Shown: positions 48,122-59,138 of the stretch, in pieces | Position numbering within the stretch: position 1 is the stretch's first letter | How the letters are laid out: each line of letters begins with the position of its first letter | Assembly (NCBI GenBank): GCA_037176845.1 | Contig: JAYKXP010000017.1 | Span: 434,001 to 498,000, forward strand | From: Paramarasmius palmivorus | Taxonomy: Eukaryota > Basidiomycota > Agaricomycetes > Agaricales > Marasmiaceae | Direction of reading: 5' to 3' | Length of the DNA: 64,000 nucleotides | The notes under the pieces: generated by a model | What the model saw: only the letters and a program-made list of their open reading frames with translations | Told to the model about the DNA's origin: nothing | The model's database searches: none | Position numbers and translations under genes: made by a program

Positions 48122-48624
48122 GAGGACTCGGAGTGGCTACGGAAAATAGAGTTCCCAAGCGACGTTTGCAAAAGGATATTCTGGCAATCTGGGGCTGCGA
48201 GGCTACGCTGCGCGGACCCGTTATATGTGTCTGACTCATAGTTGTGGCACCAAAATAATCTATGTGGCCAAAATACTTTTTAGTTGTATATAAAGCTGTT
48301 TGCGAGTATACGGAGATCCGCGGACCTAAGTGTTTCTTTTTAAAGTTCCGATCCGAAGATGAGTTTGCTTTCTTAGGCAAGATCGCCGACGGTGCAAGCT
48401 GTTTCAACTTGCCAATTTGGACGAAATAATAATGTAATCCACAAATAGGAATACAATGGTCTTCATTTTCTCCTTTATTTCCCACATCATAGCTATATAA
48501 GCTTGACGATTTTCTGCCCACTCCCTCACCACCAATTAGTACACTGATAGCGCGTAAGTAGCAGGTTCCTCGAGTCTATTATTCTAACTTACATCTTCTG
48601 TCTTACTAGTACTGCATAAACATC
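48122..48624. other. Intergenic stretch between cluster members 1 and 2
   Basis: No gene seen; A/T-rich leader of member 2. Confidence 0.4.
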
Positions 48625-49109
48625 ATGGGAAAATACTATCGAACCAATCGAGAATGGGGCGCCTACCACCAGCGCAGGACCGGACGTGATCCTCTGGAGA
48701 GTTACTTCTGGAAACGGAGAATGAGGGACCAAGAGTGGCCGGGAAACCCAAATAGCTTCCAGCACCCCAAAGGCACCATCGTGAGTATCAATCCTGAACT
48801 TCCATCAAGCTATATTCATACCAATGTCTGCAGACCGTAAACCAAACGGAAGCGAAGAAACTGACTACCCCGAGGCTAGATGACCTCGACTTGAAGACCC
48901 TGCCACGTTCAGCGCGACCTGCCGGGACAAAGCCTTTGAGCAGCGGTTGGGAAATGCCCTTGACGGCGTTCGATTACTCTCGTCAGCAAGTCATTGATCT
49001 GGCGAAGAGAAAGGCAGAGGCGATTGGCGAGAAGTTTTCCATGGGCCGAGAGATAACTCCTCGTCCGCCAAGGAAGAGGGGGAGTACTTCCGCTTCGCGG
49101 GAAGCATGA
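48625..49109 (+). CDS. XPA-like-domain family member 2 (shortened, XPA-like region only)
   Basis: Two exons, 48625-48780 and 48834-49109, give 143 residues. The first exon (MGKYYRTNREWGAYHQRRTG ... PGNPNSFQHPKGTI) is unlike the Lys-rich start of the other members but ends at the same splice position. The second matches their exon 2: TVNQTEAKKLTTPRLDDLDL, KTLPRSARP, then WEMPLTAFDYSRQQVIDLAKRKAEAIG, and a basic tail RPPRKRGSTSASREA before the stop. MKLYS is replaced by MPLTAFDYS. The IIWxGEHLW, 113-base exon and QYGPV...WFHG modules are absent. It could be a natural short form or a 3'-truncated copy with a new stop; the clean frame and basic tail favour a working gene. Confidence 0.65.
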
Positions 49110-52100
49110 AGGGGTGCGGATTTGTTCGCCTGATGTAACTCGATGTGATAACAAATACGAATTCCATGTTGCCGAGATTTACCTGTGTAACTGTATTACT
49201 GAAATTAACGTCTCGAGTTCTTCTCTCACCCACAAGCCCAACGGTCGATGATTTGAGCCCACTGTGCCTCTCGCCACTTGCCAGTAACTCGGTGTATCAC
49301 CTGCTTTGGGCATGGTACCATTGACACTGCGAGCGGTAGAGATTTCTGGCGAATAAAGAACCAAGGAAGAAGGGTTTTCAGTCTTTGCCGACGACCATGA
49401 TTTTCGATGAGATACGGATAGTGCAGTTGGCGAGGGTGCCCAAGGGTGTCTCGAGCTCTTCGACAGGGAGTCCTGGATTTGCTAGTCATCTCTGCGAATT
49501 TTTTTGGCATCGTACGTCAAGAAGGACAGTCATGTTATAATTCATCGAATTACTCACTCTCGCCCTTTCATGTTTGGCCCAGCCACTTCACTTCGAGTGT
49601 ATTGTTTGCTGGCTTGCCCAGACATTCTACCTTCCCCTACTGCTTCTGTTTTGGGGTCCGTGTCCGCTGCTTGTGGTTCTATTCCGCTGGACGTCTTCTC
49701 GAGTCTTCCTGTCTCGTTCTTCATTTTCAAGGAATGTCGAATGGACGCGCTGCGTCAGTCTTGAATGGGTATAGGAGTAGGAGAAACTTTTTTGGGTTGT
49801 CGGGGCGGCAAGAGACAGAAAAGCATCTCTGCTGGATGTCGATAGACATCGAAGAGAGGAATAAAGTGGCCTGGAAAACGCACGACGAGTGGCGACTTGA
49901 GGACGTCTCGCTTGGTGCTACCCACCAACGTTCCCACGACAGCTTCGTTCGATACCCTCAACAAGACTGGACGTCCTGCATCGTCGATTTTAACTTAGAC
50001 GGGAAATTGGTGACTTTTCATATCTGACAATAACATACTTCACTAACACCTTCAAGATAATTGCTTCAATTTGGCAGAAGACATAGAATCTCATGCACAA
50101 ACCACCCACAGCCCAGACCCCAGAAAATCTGCAATTACAGTACCACGAATCAAGGTCGTCAATGCATGTCGAAGATACCAGAGGCTAAACTCGTATACTC
50201 GTCGCGTGGAAGCTCCTCACCAGCGTTGAGCGCATGGCAAGCCTGGAAACAGCACTAGGAGGCGCTGACGAAGGTCGAGACGTCGATCGTTGATCTATAC
50301 CTGAACTTGAGAATTTGGGGTGTTCCGGACGTATTCAGGAAGAGGTGATGGGTCGATAACTACATATGAAGTTCTCTTTGGGAGCGCTTGTGGTCGTGTT
50401 CAGGTCTTAGCATCCTACTTGCAGGCTTGGAGATCAGGATATAGACGGGTTCCTGTATAATATGCACATAGTAGAAATGCGTAACGCTTCTTGGCAATAC
50501 AGAGAATGTTAGAGTGAGAAGTATAGAGTAGATTTACGTGAACGTACCCAATGTACCAGTTCGTTGATAGAAACACTGGTCCAGCGGGATTGTCTGTCGG
50601 TTACATAGTGGGCGACGAAGGAATATCCTGAAAGACAGTTTTTGGGGGTCGGAAGGTCTCTTGAGCTGATATGCACAATGTCCTTCCGATTTTGGAGCCG
50701 GTGGCCGTTGTTGAACACTTCCTCCATTGCAGTTGTACCCAGCATGTAACATTTGCTATTCCAGTTTGCTTAACTGTTTGATTAAACTTGAGATTGATGA
50801 AATTTGAAGCCTAGAAATTGCTATAAAAACAGATGTGAGCGCCGTACTGAAAAATCGAGTCTTGAATTCGACCGACCTGTACCGACCTGTACCGCTGCCT
50901 GTACCCAGCGCGTACCGCATACAGCAAGACCCAAACTTTATCCTCGGCATTCTCACAGAGTCCTGGGGCATGACCATTCCTGATCCGTCGTGAATTCGAA
51001 GTCGAGGGGTTATGGCAGAGGATCATAGAGAGGGAGAAAGAAGGGCAGAGAGCCCGACGCCGTTTGTCGTCGCGTATTTTGTCTCCACAATTGACTCTGA
51101 AACACACTGGCTCTTGTCTTCCACTCCCACCACCATGCCCACTATATTCTCTGGAAGCAAAATCCGTCAAGATTCCGGGAAACTATACGCTGCGACTCGT
51201 AGTAGTTCCTAGTCGACAATTTTCCGAATGCACCATCAGAAAAAATCACTCGCATCTACGATCCAAGCACACTCAGCCTTGAGCTGACGCACATCGCAGG
51301 ACCCGGTCTCTAGGAACATATCTGCCAGATATATCGCACAAACATGCACGAGAAGAAGTCCAGCTCGAGAAGGCATGGGCGAGCTCGCCCTCCAAAACGT
51401 GGGGCATCAATGGGTAGCCTCCTGCTACGACAGTGCACACCGATAACTTGTCGTTTTGTATTGGGACTATTGCAGGAGCAGCGGAGCGTTTATGGTCTGA
51501 GGTCGTTTTGTGGCGTTGTTGGGGGAGTTGTAGTATTTTCAGTATGTTGCTGCCGTCTCGCACTTTATAACACCCTGACAAGATTTTATAGCACATTGTC
51601 GGTTCAAACGACACCACACGCTGGGTATTGAGGTCCTTCATCTTGCCGCACACTCTGACACATGCTGGACTTGTTGTCGGTCGTATGTCGAACGGTTCTT
51701 GAAGCAGCCAATAGCTTGTCTTGAGAACTTGCTGGACAATAAAACAAGTCATACGCCTTGATGCACACAAATATGTGGAGGTTCTCTTGCGAGCAATGAG
51801 ATGTCGTGGACAATATAGGGAATCTGAGTGAGTCACTGGAATTCGCGTCCGTCATATCGCACGTGTTGATAGCTGTTAGCGCCGTAGAACCATACAAGGT
51901 GCAAAGGCAGGTTCCAGCGGGCTCGACCACGTCCAAGCATCCATTTGAGCTTCTACGAGGATAGAGGCTTTAACCAAGCCGAAGCCGAAGGATTTCGCGG
52001 TTCCCAGACGTATCAGGCGCCTTGTTCATGGATTGACCAACGGTCTTGTGTCCTACTGGAATCGATATTCAGAGTGGGCATCCTTCGTCTTGGTGATTGG

Positions 52101-52639
52101 GTTATCAAAGTTTATGCGCTAGAAGGATACCGGGGCACATAACTTGCACCTCCGCAGGTCGCAACGAACGTTTTTGGAGCATCGAAGGTTTCTGACATCA
52201 ATCGTCCCTCGCCGCTTTGTCGAAGTCGTGACCCGTGTCACCATAGACTGTTGGTTTGTCGAGTGGAGCGTCGAAGGAGACAATGTGAATAGGCTACGAC
52301 CGGAAGATGAGGGGGCTGTGGAAATGAGACTAGTCGGATTAGTGGTGTGGAAAGTGAGGCTAAACGCTCACTTCGTGCATCTTGTCTCCCGTGCGGTCAT
52401 CACGCAGCCAAATACTGCATATTCTTCTCAACATCATGTCCACACCATTAAAATCTTTTTCCTATCCTCAATTCTTCGTTTCTCGCTCTATCGCAATGCC
52501 AATGGGTGCATTTCCGCCAGTAACGAGACTTTGCAAATCCAAGCAGGTTCACTACCATATTCAGAAGACCCTGAAAGCATTCCCACAAATTCGAACCTGA
52601 CGTCGAGCCTCCCCTGACACCACTAACACTACCGACAAA
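49110..52639. other. Gene-poor stretch with decayed coding sequence
   Basis: No complete gene is supported. A frame on + at about 49,760-50,027 (EERNKVAWKTHDEWRLEDV, DWTSCIVDFNLDGKLVTFHI) looks once-coding. On -, about 50,810-50,950 reads NAEDKVWVLLYAVRAGYRQR. Another decayed piece on - at about 51,640-51,880 resembles one at 55,690-56,042. From about 52,380 the sequence is the promoter of the small membrane protein gene, shared with its paralogue. Confidence 0.4.
51640..51880 (-). pseudogene. Decayed Cys-containing coding remnant, copy A
   Basis: On -, sequence around GCGCTAACAGCTATCAACAC ... GACGCGAATTC.AGTGACTCACTC matches the start of copy B near 56,042 (GCGCTAATGGGGATTATCAG). The downstream part ends with the same GCGTGTGGTGTCG-like word. 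The frame is broken. The family is not recognised. Confidence 0.35.
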
Positions 52640-53115
52640 ATGAAGACGACACGAAGAATTAGGCAGCGCAAAACACCCTCTGACACCAGCTCTACCCGTA
52701 CCCATCCATATCGTCGCCCTGCTAGTGCCCATCTCGAAGAAAATGCGCAAAATGAACCCCGCGTAGACGACGATACCCTGTTGCAAATTATTCAGGCAAG
52801 TTCTCGACACTCGTCTATGGTTGCATTTTCTCATTGAAATTTAGGATGCAAGGCGTAATCGAGACGAACCGGCTCCTGTAGCTCGAGGCGCCGAGGTCGC
52901 GGAGGAGGAGAAGGTTGACGATGTAGCTAGACTGGGGAATAACAGATTTTTCATTGGTGCCATTCTGCTTCTGGTGAGTCTCTCTTCTGGGTAACGCTTC
53001 GTGTGCTTATATCAATCACGACCAGGAGTGCATTGTCGCAATCTTCTTTTTCGTCAAACAGCTCTTATTTATGGGCATCTTAGTTCGTCGCGGTCAACCA
53101 GAAAATCATGAATAA
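52640..53115 (+). CDS. Small single-pass membrane protein, paralogue A
   Basis: Exons 52640-52795, 52845-52973 and 53026-53115 join in frame to 124 residues. It starts MKTTRRIRQRKTPSDTSS, then THPYRRPASAHLEENAQNEP and RVDDDTLLQIIQ|DARRNRDEP, an acidic VAEEEKVDDVARLGNN stretch, and one long hydrophobic segment split by intron 2 (FFIGAILLL|ECIVAIFFFVKQLLFMGILV) followed by basic RRGQPENHE. There is no signal peptide, so it is probably a tail-anchored or single-pass protein with a cytosolic N-terminus. Intron 1 starts GCAAGT (GC..AG). Paralogue B at 56891 has the same exon layout, homologous intron 1 sequence and a related promoter. No known family recognised. Both sit inside the XPA-like cluster. 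Confidence 0.68.
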
Positions 53116-55212
53116 AAGTCCGGAGCCAGCACCTTCATTTTTACTTACTACTGTCCGCATCGATCGTATAATTTCATTTCGTTGCACATAATTTTCACAT
53201 ATGTTTCCTCTAAAAACCTTGTACTACCATCGCTTGCCTATTTTCAATCCATATACCACTCCTTACGAGAAAGAGAACGCGAACACCATGGGTTCCTCAA
53301 AGCGTACCATCCAAGACAACGCTATCGTCCCTAAGCCACCTCGGGGGACATTGAACGTTTGAACCTCGAGCTCCAGGTTTGCCCATACTAGTCCCCACGT
53401 GCTATTCCTTGCCAGCTGGCGGGTGTGTCATGGCTATGATAGAAACCTATAGAGTTCATCACAAGATACGTACCAATATACAACGAATAATGCATGTTTG
53501 AATTGGCACCTGGGGGCACCAGCCTACAAGAAGGCGTGGATCTTTGGATTACCTCACCTCAAGACGTCGAAAAGTAAGCTCGTCGTTGCTGCGGACCCAG
53601 TCAACCTGAACCTGGCTGCTCACCATGGTCATGCCCGTTCGTCGGCGCTGTCCCTCAGTGTTTGCGCGTCATTAACAGTATTGAAGAGCGGACAACCCAG
53701 TCAGCATGCGCTCTTCGGAAACATCGATACGCACCTTGACTGTTCAAGTTACCGGTTCTTGAGGACGTTCGGTCGTACGAAGCCTGCCGCTTTAAGTAGC
53801 CGTTCAACACCTCGAAGGTTTCCTCGGTATTACTGTACTAACGCGCTGACTATCTAAGCAGCAGAATGGGTAGGCACGAGATGAGACTTGGAAATGGAAC
53901 ACATAGCAGCGCATATTCTAGGTCAGTCTGGAGGCGCGTAGTAACCGAAGGCGAAGTAACCGCGAGGACCGGCGCGGGGGCGCCTTGAAATGATAGGATT
54001 AGAGAAACTGTTGAACGGTCGAAGTCGATGGTACAAACCCATTGTCGATTTTCCAGCGGGACATTGGGGCAGGAAGCCTTGTAGTATTGTGCTAGAAGTC
54101 CTGGTCTAGATTTAAAGGTCAGAAGGATCCGGAGAGCCAAAACTAGGCTCCAAGGCACCGCAATTTTTTCATCGTTACGAATACCGTAGCGCGTTAGCTT
54201 GTAGGAGCGTCTTCGTATGGAACCGCGGATTCGACGAGTTGAGACGCCTATTGACGAGGACTTGGAACCGAGGTTCCTTTCCTTGCTACGGATCAACCAA
54301 AAAATACACCGATTTGAGATACGTTGTGGAGAAAACTCACTTTTCTCAAGTGATGGTCTGGCACCCTAGACGAGAAGAAATGTGTATCCTGGGTCTCTGG
54401 ATCGGGATCGTAGATTCAACTCTTAGAAACTCCGATTGCGGAGCCTCTATCGCCCAGGGATTCCAGCTTCAGCAATGGTAATTATGCATGAATACTACTC
54501 GACAGTCATTCCGGGGCGAGATGCAATGTCTAAAGCAATGGACTAGCTCAGACTCTCGAAGTACAACAATCAGAAAAAAAGAAACGCACGAAATCTGCAC
54601 TGGCAGCGCTGCAGCGAGTCCACGCATCGCTTGAGAGCATCAATTGCTGTTTCGTGAGCAGCAGTAGCGCCCAGCCCAGGCGTGATCAGCAAGCACTCGG
54701 CAAGCACTGATTCAGACTGGACACAGTACCGTCCTGACAAGAAATACGCGATGAACCCGAGATTGCGCAAAATATCGGATTTCGGGGTTTCATTAGATGT
54801 GAATGGTCTCCTGGACGAGCGGAAGTGTGCACAGCGTTGGCCTGCCTCCTGTTGTGTCTGCGACTTGGGTGCGGGATCTGGAATCGGAACAGATTTGTTG
54901 GGACTGCAGGATTCTGGCATACTCAGACTTTGCTGCACTGAGGAGATCAATAGACTGAACTGGAGACCGACCGTCTCCTGACCGTTTGAACTGAATGGGG
55001 ACCAGTAAACGTAGAACAACAGCTAGAAATTCCCCTCGAAACAGAGACTCTCCACAGATATCTGTTTCCTCCATAGTTTCGCAATATATGAGCAAGGAAC
55101 GACTGATAAAAGGTAGGGCAGAATGTCAGAGAGCGTAGGGGAGTCCGAGGGAGTCCTCTGAAAGCCTAGGCAGCCCTGAGGGACCCACCGTCGTCGCGTG
55201 TAGAGCCGAAAT

Positions 55213-55668
55213 TTGCCTCCGCAACGACGCCGGCAATTTGAATTCTCTCTTCCACCACTACCACCATCATTGGCGCTACAGACTCTCGCATCCACAGACA
55301 GTTCAGCAGTCACTGGGCGTTCGAAGACCATTTTTTGCGTAGAAGGAACGAGCTTCACCTGGAAAATCGGCTATGAGCACAATTCTCCAAGATCGACCCA
55401 TTCAACCGTGGTGCAGCAACGCACAGTCCAGCCTTTAGCTGGCGTACGATTTACGCTCACAATTCCCGAAAGGCTACAGGATTCTGGAGCAGGACCCAAG
55501 GAAAGGGTGGGACCTTCCAACGACCCCAGGAGTATCAACTCGCCGTCAGAAAAATCGGAGGAACATTTCATTCCAAACAAGCCCCCAAATTCGTCTGTTT
55601 TCCAGACCCTGAGGGCAAAGAGACCACTTTATGGTCTAGGTGGTGCTCTGTGGCGTCGTCGATCTTGA
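55213..55668 (+). CDS. Hypothetical open frame, possibly a decayed gene
   Basis: 151 codons without introns. The beta-rich text (EFSLPPLPPSLALQTL ... FTWKIGYEHN ... GVRFTLTIPERLQDSG) reads like real protein, but there is no family I can name. The end (LYGLGGALWRRRS) looks truncated. It lies inside the duplicated, decaying region between the two small membrane protein genes. Confidence 0.3.
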   Translation: MPPQRRRQFEFSLPPLPPSLALQTLASTDSSAVTGRSKTIFCVEGTSFTWKIGYEHNSPRSTHSTVVQQRTVQPLAGVRFTLTIPERLQDSGAGPKERVGPSNDPRSINSPSEKSEEHFIPNKPPNSSVFQTLRAKRPLYGLGGALWRRRS

Positions 55669-55689
55669 AATAATCCAGTACGTCGGTAG

Positions 55690-56042
55690 TATTTCCTATG
55701 CTTCCGCTTACTGACCCATTGCATAGTATACAAGTCGACACCACGGCCTTGAAGACTGGAGGTCAAAAATTTCCCTTGCTGCACACAGTTGTCGATGCCG
55801 ATCTTGATGCAGACTGTCGCTAGTTTGCGACCGACGAAGAAGCAGTTGGCGCTGATCTTGAGGCAAATGACTTGAAGGCTGGTACTGGGGCACACACTTC
55901 CTTGAAGCACACATGCACAGAGTGAGTCTGCAAAGAGTTCATGGTGAACTGCGATAGACGTCGGTTGGGTAACTTGAGCAGAGTGAGTCACTCGAGTCAT
56001 CTTGCATTCGCATCCGGGATTGCACGTGCTGATAATCCCCAT
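55690..56042 (-). pseudogene. Decayed Cys-containing coding remnant, copy B
   Basis: On -, a frame starts MGIISTCNPGCECKMTRVTH and reads ADSLCACVLQGSVC, QVICLKISANCFFVGRKLAT and VCIKIGIDNCVQQGKF before breaking up. Alternating Cys/hydrophobic strands suggest a former beta-rich protein. Its first 70 bases match copy A near 51,870. The gap from copy A to membrane gene A and from copy B to membrane gene B is similar (about 0.8 kb each), consistent with one duplicated unit. Confidence 0.38.
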
Positions 56043-56890
56043 TAGCGCCCTGGCACTAGAAACCGTATCGGAGTCACCAAGGAGTCACCGGTTCACCCTC
56101 AGTAGTCTATTAAGACTAAGAAACAGCGAAGCGCAGTGTGTGTATGTGCAGATTCTCTACCCAGACCAGGGAGAGAGCCGATGACCTCGTCAAAAAGGAG
56201 GAGGGCGTATGGTGTGTCCAGTCTGCATTCCAGCCTGCAAGACGATTGGAATGGCATTAACCTTCTACTTCCTAGGCTTCGAATTCAAGGGCTTCTGGTA
56301 TCCAAGATAGAAACTAGCTTTTCGAATTTCGAGAAACAGACCAAGTTGAAGACATGCCAGGAAGACAGATTGCCTCAAAACGCAAGCAAGACCTGCAAGA
56401 GAAGCTGCCTGGTGCAGTTGCGTGAAATCTGCCGAAAATCCAGTACATTGCTTGAACGACGTACCTTGGTTTCTAGAAGTCGGAAGCCGTTGTATGCTGA
56501 GTTTCGCGACATGGGCTACAGGCTCATTGGATGTCGCAGGGACTAGCAGTTTCAAGAGCATAGTGTAGCGAGGGTGGATTGCGAATGTGCAGGTGGCAGT
56601 CGGTGCGGTCGCTAAACGCTCCCTTTAGTTGTAACTTTCCATCACCCAGCCAAACAGACTGCACAATGTCCACAAACATCATTCCCGCTATCAGCTGCAT
56701 TCCCAACTTCCAAGACCCCCACCGGCCCAATTCCTCATCCCATTCACTGTCGACCGAACTATTATATTTTATGCAATGTAACAAGAAGTCACAAACTTAT
56801 TGCCCTTTCCAGAGAAGAGGACCCTGAACACGTTCCCACAAAGTCGGATTTGGGCTGCAACCTCCACCGATTACTCTTCACATTATCACC

Positions 56891-57373
56891 ATGAACCTCA
56901 AAAAGAGCGTACCGCAGCTCAGGATGTCTCCGCCGCACAAAACAGCTTGTCGCACTCATCCATACCGTCGCCCCGTTTATCTTGATGAACCCGAAGATCT
57001 ACAATATGAACCCCGTGCAGACGAGGAAGATTTACTTTTTATGATAAGGGTATGTCCTCGACACCACAACGACTTCGGCTTTGGTTTCTAATGGTTCGGA
57101 CAGGCAGCGGGACACAATCCAAATGGCCAGGGCGTGGTGGTTCCTCCGGTTGACAGAGAAGTGGACGAGGAGAAGGGCGATGAAGAAGTCGAGGAAGGGA
57201 ATAATGGATTGTTGGGTGGGATGTTCTTGCTGTTGGTGCGTGCCTGTGTCGTCGTAAACAGCTGTTTTTGACTCATATTTCTACTTGTCTAGAAGCTCCT
57301 CGTTGGGCTTATTCTTGTGCTCGTTTTCATGGAACTGCTCTTTCGTCGGCTTCAGTTGGATAGGCTGATTTGA
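56891..57373 (+). CDS. Small single-pass membrane protein, paralogue B
   Basis: Exons 56891-57049, 57104-57235 and 57293-57373 join in frame to 123 residues. It starts MNLKKSVPQLRMSPPHKTAC, then RTHPYRRPVYLDEPEDLQYE and PRADEEDLLFMIR|AAGHNP, acidic REVDEEKGDEEVEEGNNG, and a hydrophobic segment split by intron 2 (LLGGMFLLL|KLLVGLILVLVFMELLF) ahead of RRLQLDRLI. THPYRRP, the EPR(V/A)D motif, the acidic stretch ahead of the membrane segment and the exon limits are all shared with paralogue A. Intron 1 begins GTATGTCCTCGACACC, clearly homologous to the GC-type intron of A. Function unknown. Confidence 0.68.
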
Positions 57374-57655
57374 ACAGAGTGTATTAGTGGGTGCCTCGCT
57401 CATCTTCCAAGCTTCATACTTACTGCCTGTGTCTGTAGTCACTACTTTTGGGTACTCTTCTTGCTTTCTTGCTGTCTCTATCGTCATCTTCAACATAATT
57501 CCCATATCTACTGTGTATAATACATCTGCTTCTTCACTACATACTGCAGTCTCGTACTCATAAGTTCATATAGTACATTGGTTGAATACAATTATAACAA
57601 CAAACTTCTAACCCCTTGAGCGGAGGAGGACATAATGAAAAGCAAGAAGATCAAA

Positions 57656-58847
57656 CTAGAGCGGCCATACCAGATCGCTCTTTTTCAGGGGCATACGATG
57701 ACCGTGAAACCATGTGTCATCCTCGTCATAGTCTTGACCAACGCTTACCCAGACGGGGCCGTACTGCAAGACCATTCGCCGTCGTTTCTCTATTGGTATT
57801 TCTGGAGGCATATCATTAGTACCCCAATCATCATCATCATTTGTCAAAGCTTCCAGTTCTTTACGTAGTCGTTGTGAATAGGAACGCAGTGGCTGGCCAT
57901 CTGCAAGAAATAAGTTACGCTTTCGAATTTCTGCGATGACCCTCTTGTCGTCGTTTCGTTGTTTGACGACACTGCAAAACCTTCAGCCAAGTATCTACGA
58001 GAGGTCGAATACATGACTCACATCGCATTGTGTTTATTGAGGCCTCCGTGAATTTCGAGAGCTCGCACAGCTACGGAACGTAAATCGAAAAGACCGGACT
58101 CGGATTTGAGGTCATCGATATCTTTGGGCTCGAGCTAGGGAGCGAATTAGCGAAGGTATAGAAAGCAGAAGTCGCTACGCACGCAATACGTGAGACATGC
58201 ATCTTCGACCCCGATATCCAGACCATTGAATAGGTGTTCTCCTCCCCAAATGATCTGATTTGGAGGCGGGTCTTCAGGTGAGGCAGCGGCTGGAGGAGTA
58301 TAGCCATGCTTGATAATGAGTCCCTTATCCACTGGGGCTGGGGCTGGGAGCTTGATCCATGCAGCCCAAACCAAGGGTACACCAAGAACTTCCGCTCTAC
58401 GTCGAGCAAGCTGGCGGACCGCAGAAAGAGAGTATAATTTCATCGATTTGTCGAAATTGCTGCCCCCGGGAATGATACGCGTCTCATGAGGCAGGGTATC
58501 GAGCTCCTTTGACTTGAGTTTCGGTTTCGTGAGTTTCGTGGCTTCCCCCTTCCTGATGGTCTATTTCGCATATGGCGGTCAAATAAGAAGCTCATATTGA
58601 ACATACGCCTCACGTGTGTATTTTCTGGATGTTTGTGGTTTGTGCCCTGCCATTCATTATTCGTTACATACTCCTGCCATCTCTGCTTTCCCTCTGCCTT
58701 CCTGCGCTTTATCTCGTCCTGCTCTCGCTTCTTCTCTTTTCTCTGCTGCCTCTTCCACTCTGTCTTGTTCGATCCGAGCACTGTAGTCTTGGATTTACTT
58801 TGAGAAGCTTTGCACGAGGATTGCGACTCAGAAGGAATCTTGGGCAT
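57656..58847 (-). CDS. XPA-like-domain family member 3 (complete)
   Basis: Exons 58614-58847, 58183-58560, 58022-58134 and 57656-57971 join in frame to 346 residues. It has a Ser/Lys-rich and coiled-coil-like basic start (EWKRQQRKEKKREQDEIKRR), RWQEYVTNNEWQGTN, then TIRKGEATKLTKPKLKSKEL, DTLPHETRI, MKLYSLSAVRQLARRRAEVLG (XPA-like). It continues IIKHGYTPP, NQIIWGGEHLF...VEDACLTYC. The 113-base exon encodes LEPKDIDDL...FDLRSVAVRALEIHGGLNKHNA, and the last exon ends RRRMVLQYGPVWVSVGQDYD...TWFHGHRMPLKKSDLVWPL. The layout matches members 1, 4 and 5 exactly. It is first of the four - strand copies that follow one another to the window edge. Confidence 0.8.
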
Positions 58848-59138
58848 ATGCGATGGTCGTAGGTAGAAAACAGGTTTAACGGCGCAGCCATTTTTGGGTC
58901 TTGTCGAAGAAGGCTGTTCACAAATGCTAAGAATAAACAGCGTGGAGCAAGACGCTTCCCACGGTAGTTACGCGAATGGAGTGTGACCGCGAAATAGGCG
59001 GCAAGAATCATTCGACACGATCTCAAATCACAGAAGTACAGAGGAATGCAAACTAAGACTTTATTATGTTTCAGCGTTTCAGCTACAAACGCGAAGACCA
59101 TTTGACATACTGAAAATGGACACATCTTGTATCAACTA

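Larger units (their letters stand above)
53116..56890. other. Gene-poor stretch with decayed coding sequence
   Basis: No complete gene is supported. Candidate once-coding pieces are - 53,890-54,110 (VPLENRQWVCTIDFDRSTVS), - 54,570-55,019 (FIAYFLSGRYCVQSESVLAE), + 55,213-55,668 (QFEFSLPPLPPSLALQTLAS, VQPLAGVRFTLTIPERLQDS) and - 55,690-56,042. The end of the stretch, from about 56,600, is the promoter of small membrane protein B and resembles the promoter of paralogue A. Confidence 0.4.

Noticed and set aside
49446..50027. 193-codon plus-strand frame
   Set aside because: The first half is low-quality text with no domain. Only the last 60-90 codons look once-coding, so it was noted as possible decay rather than called as a gene.
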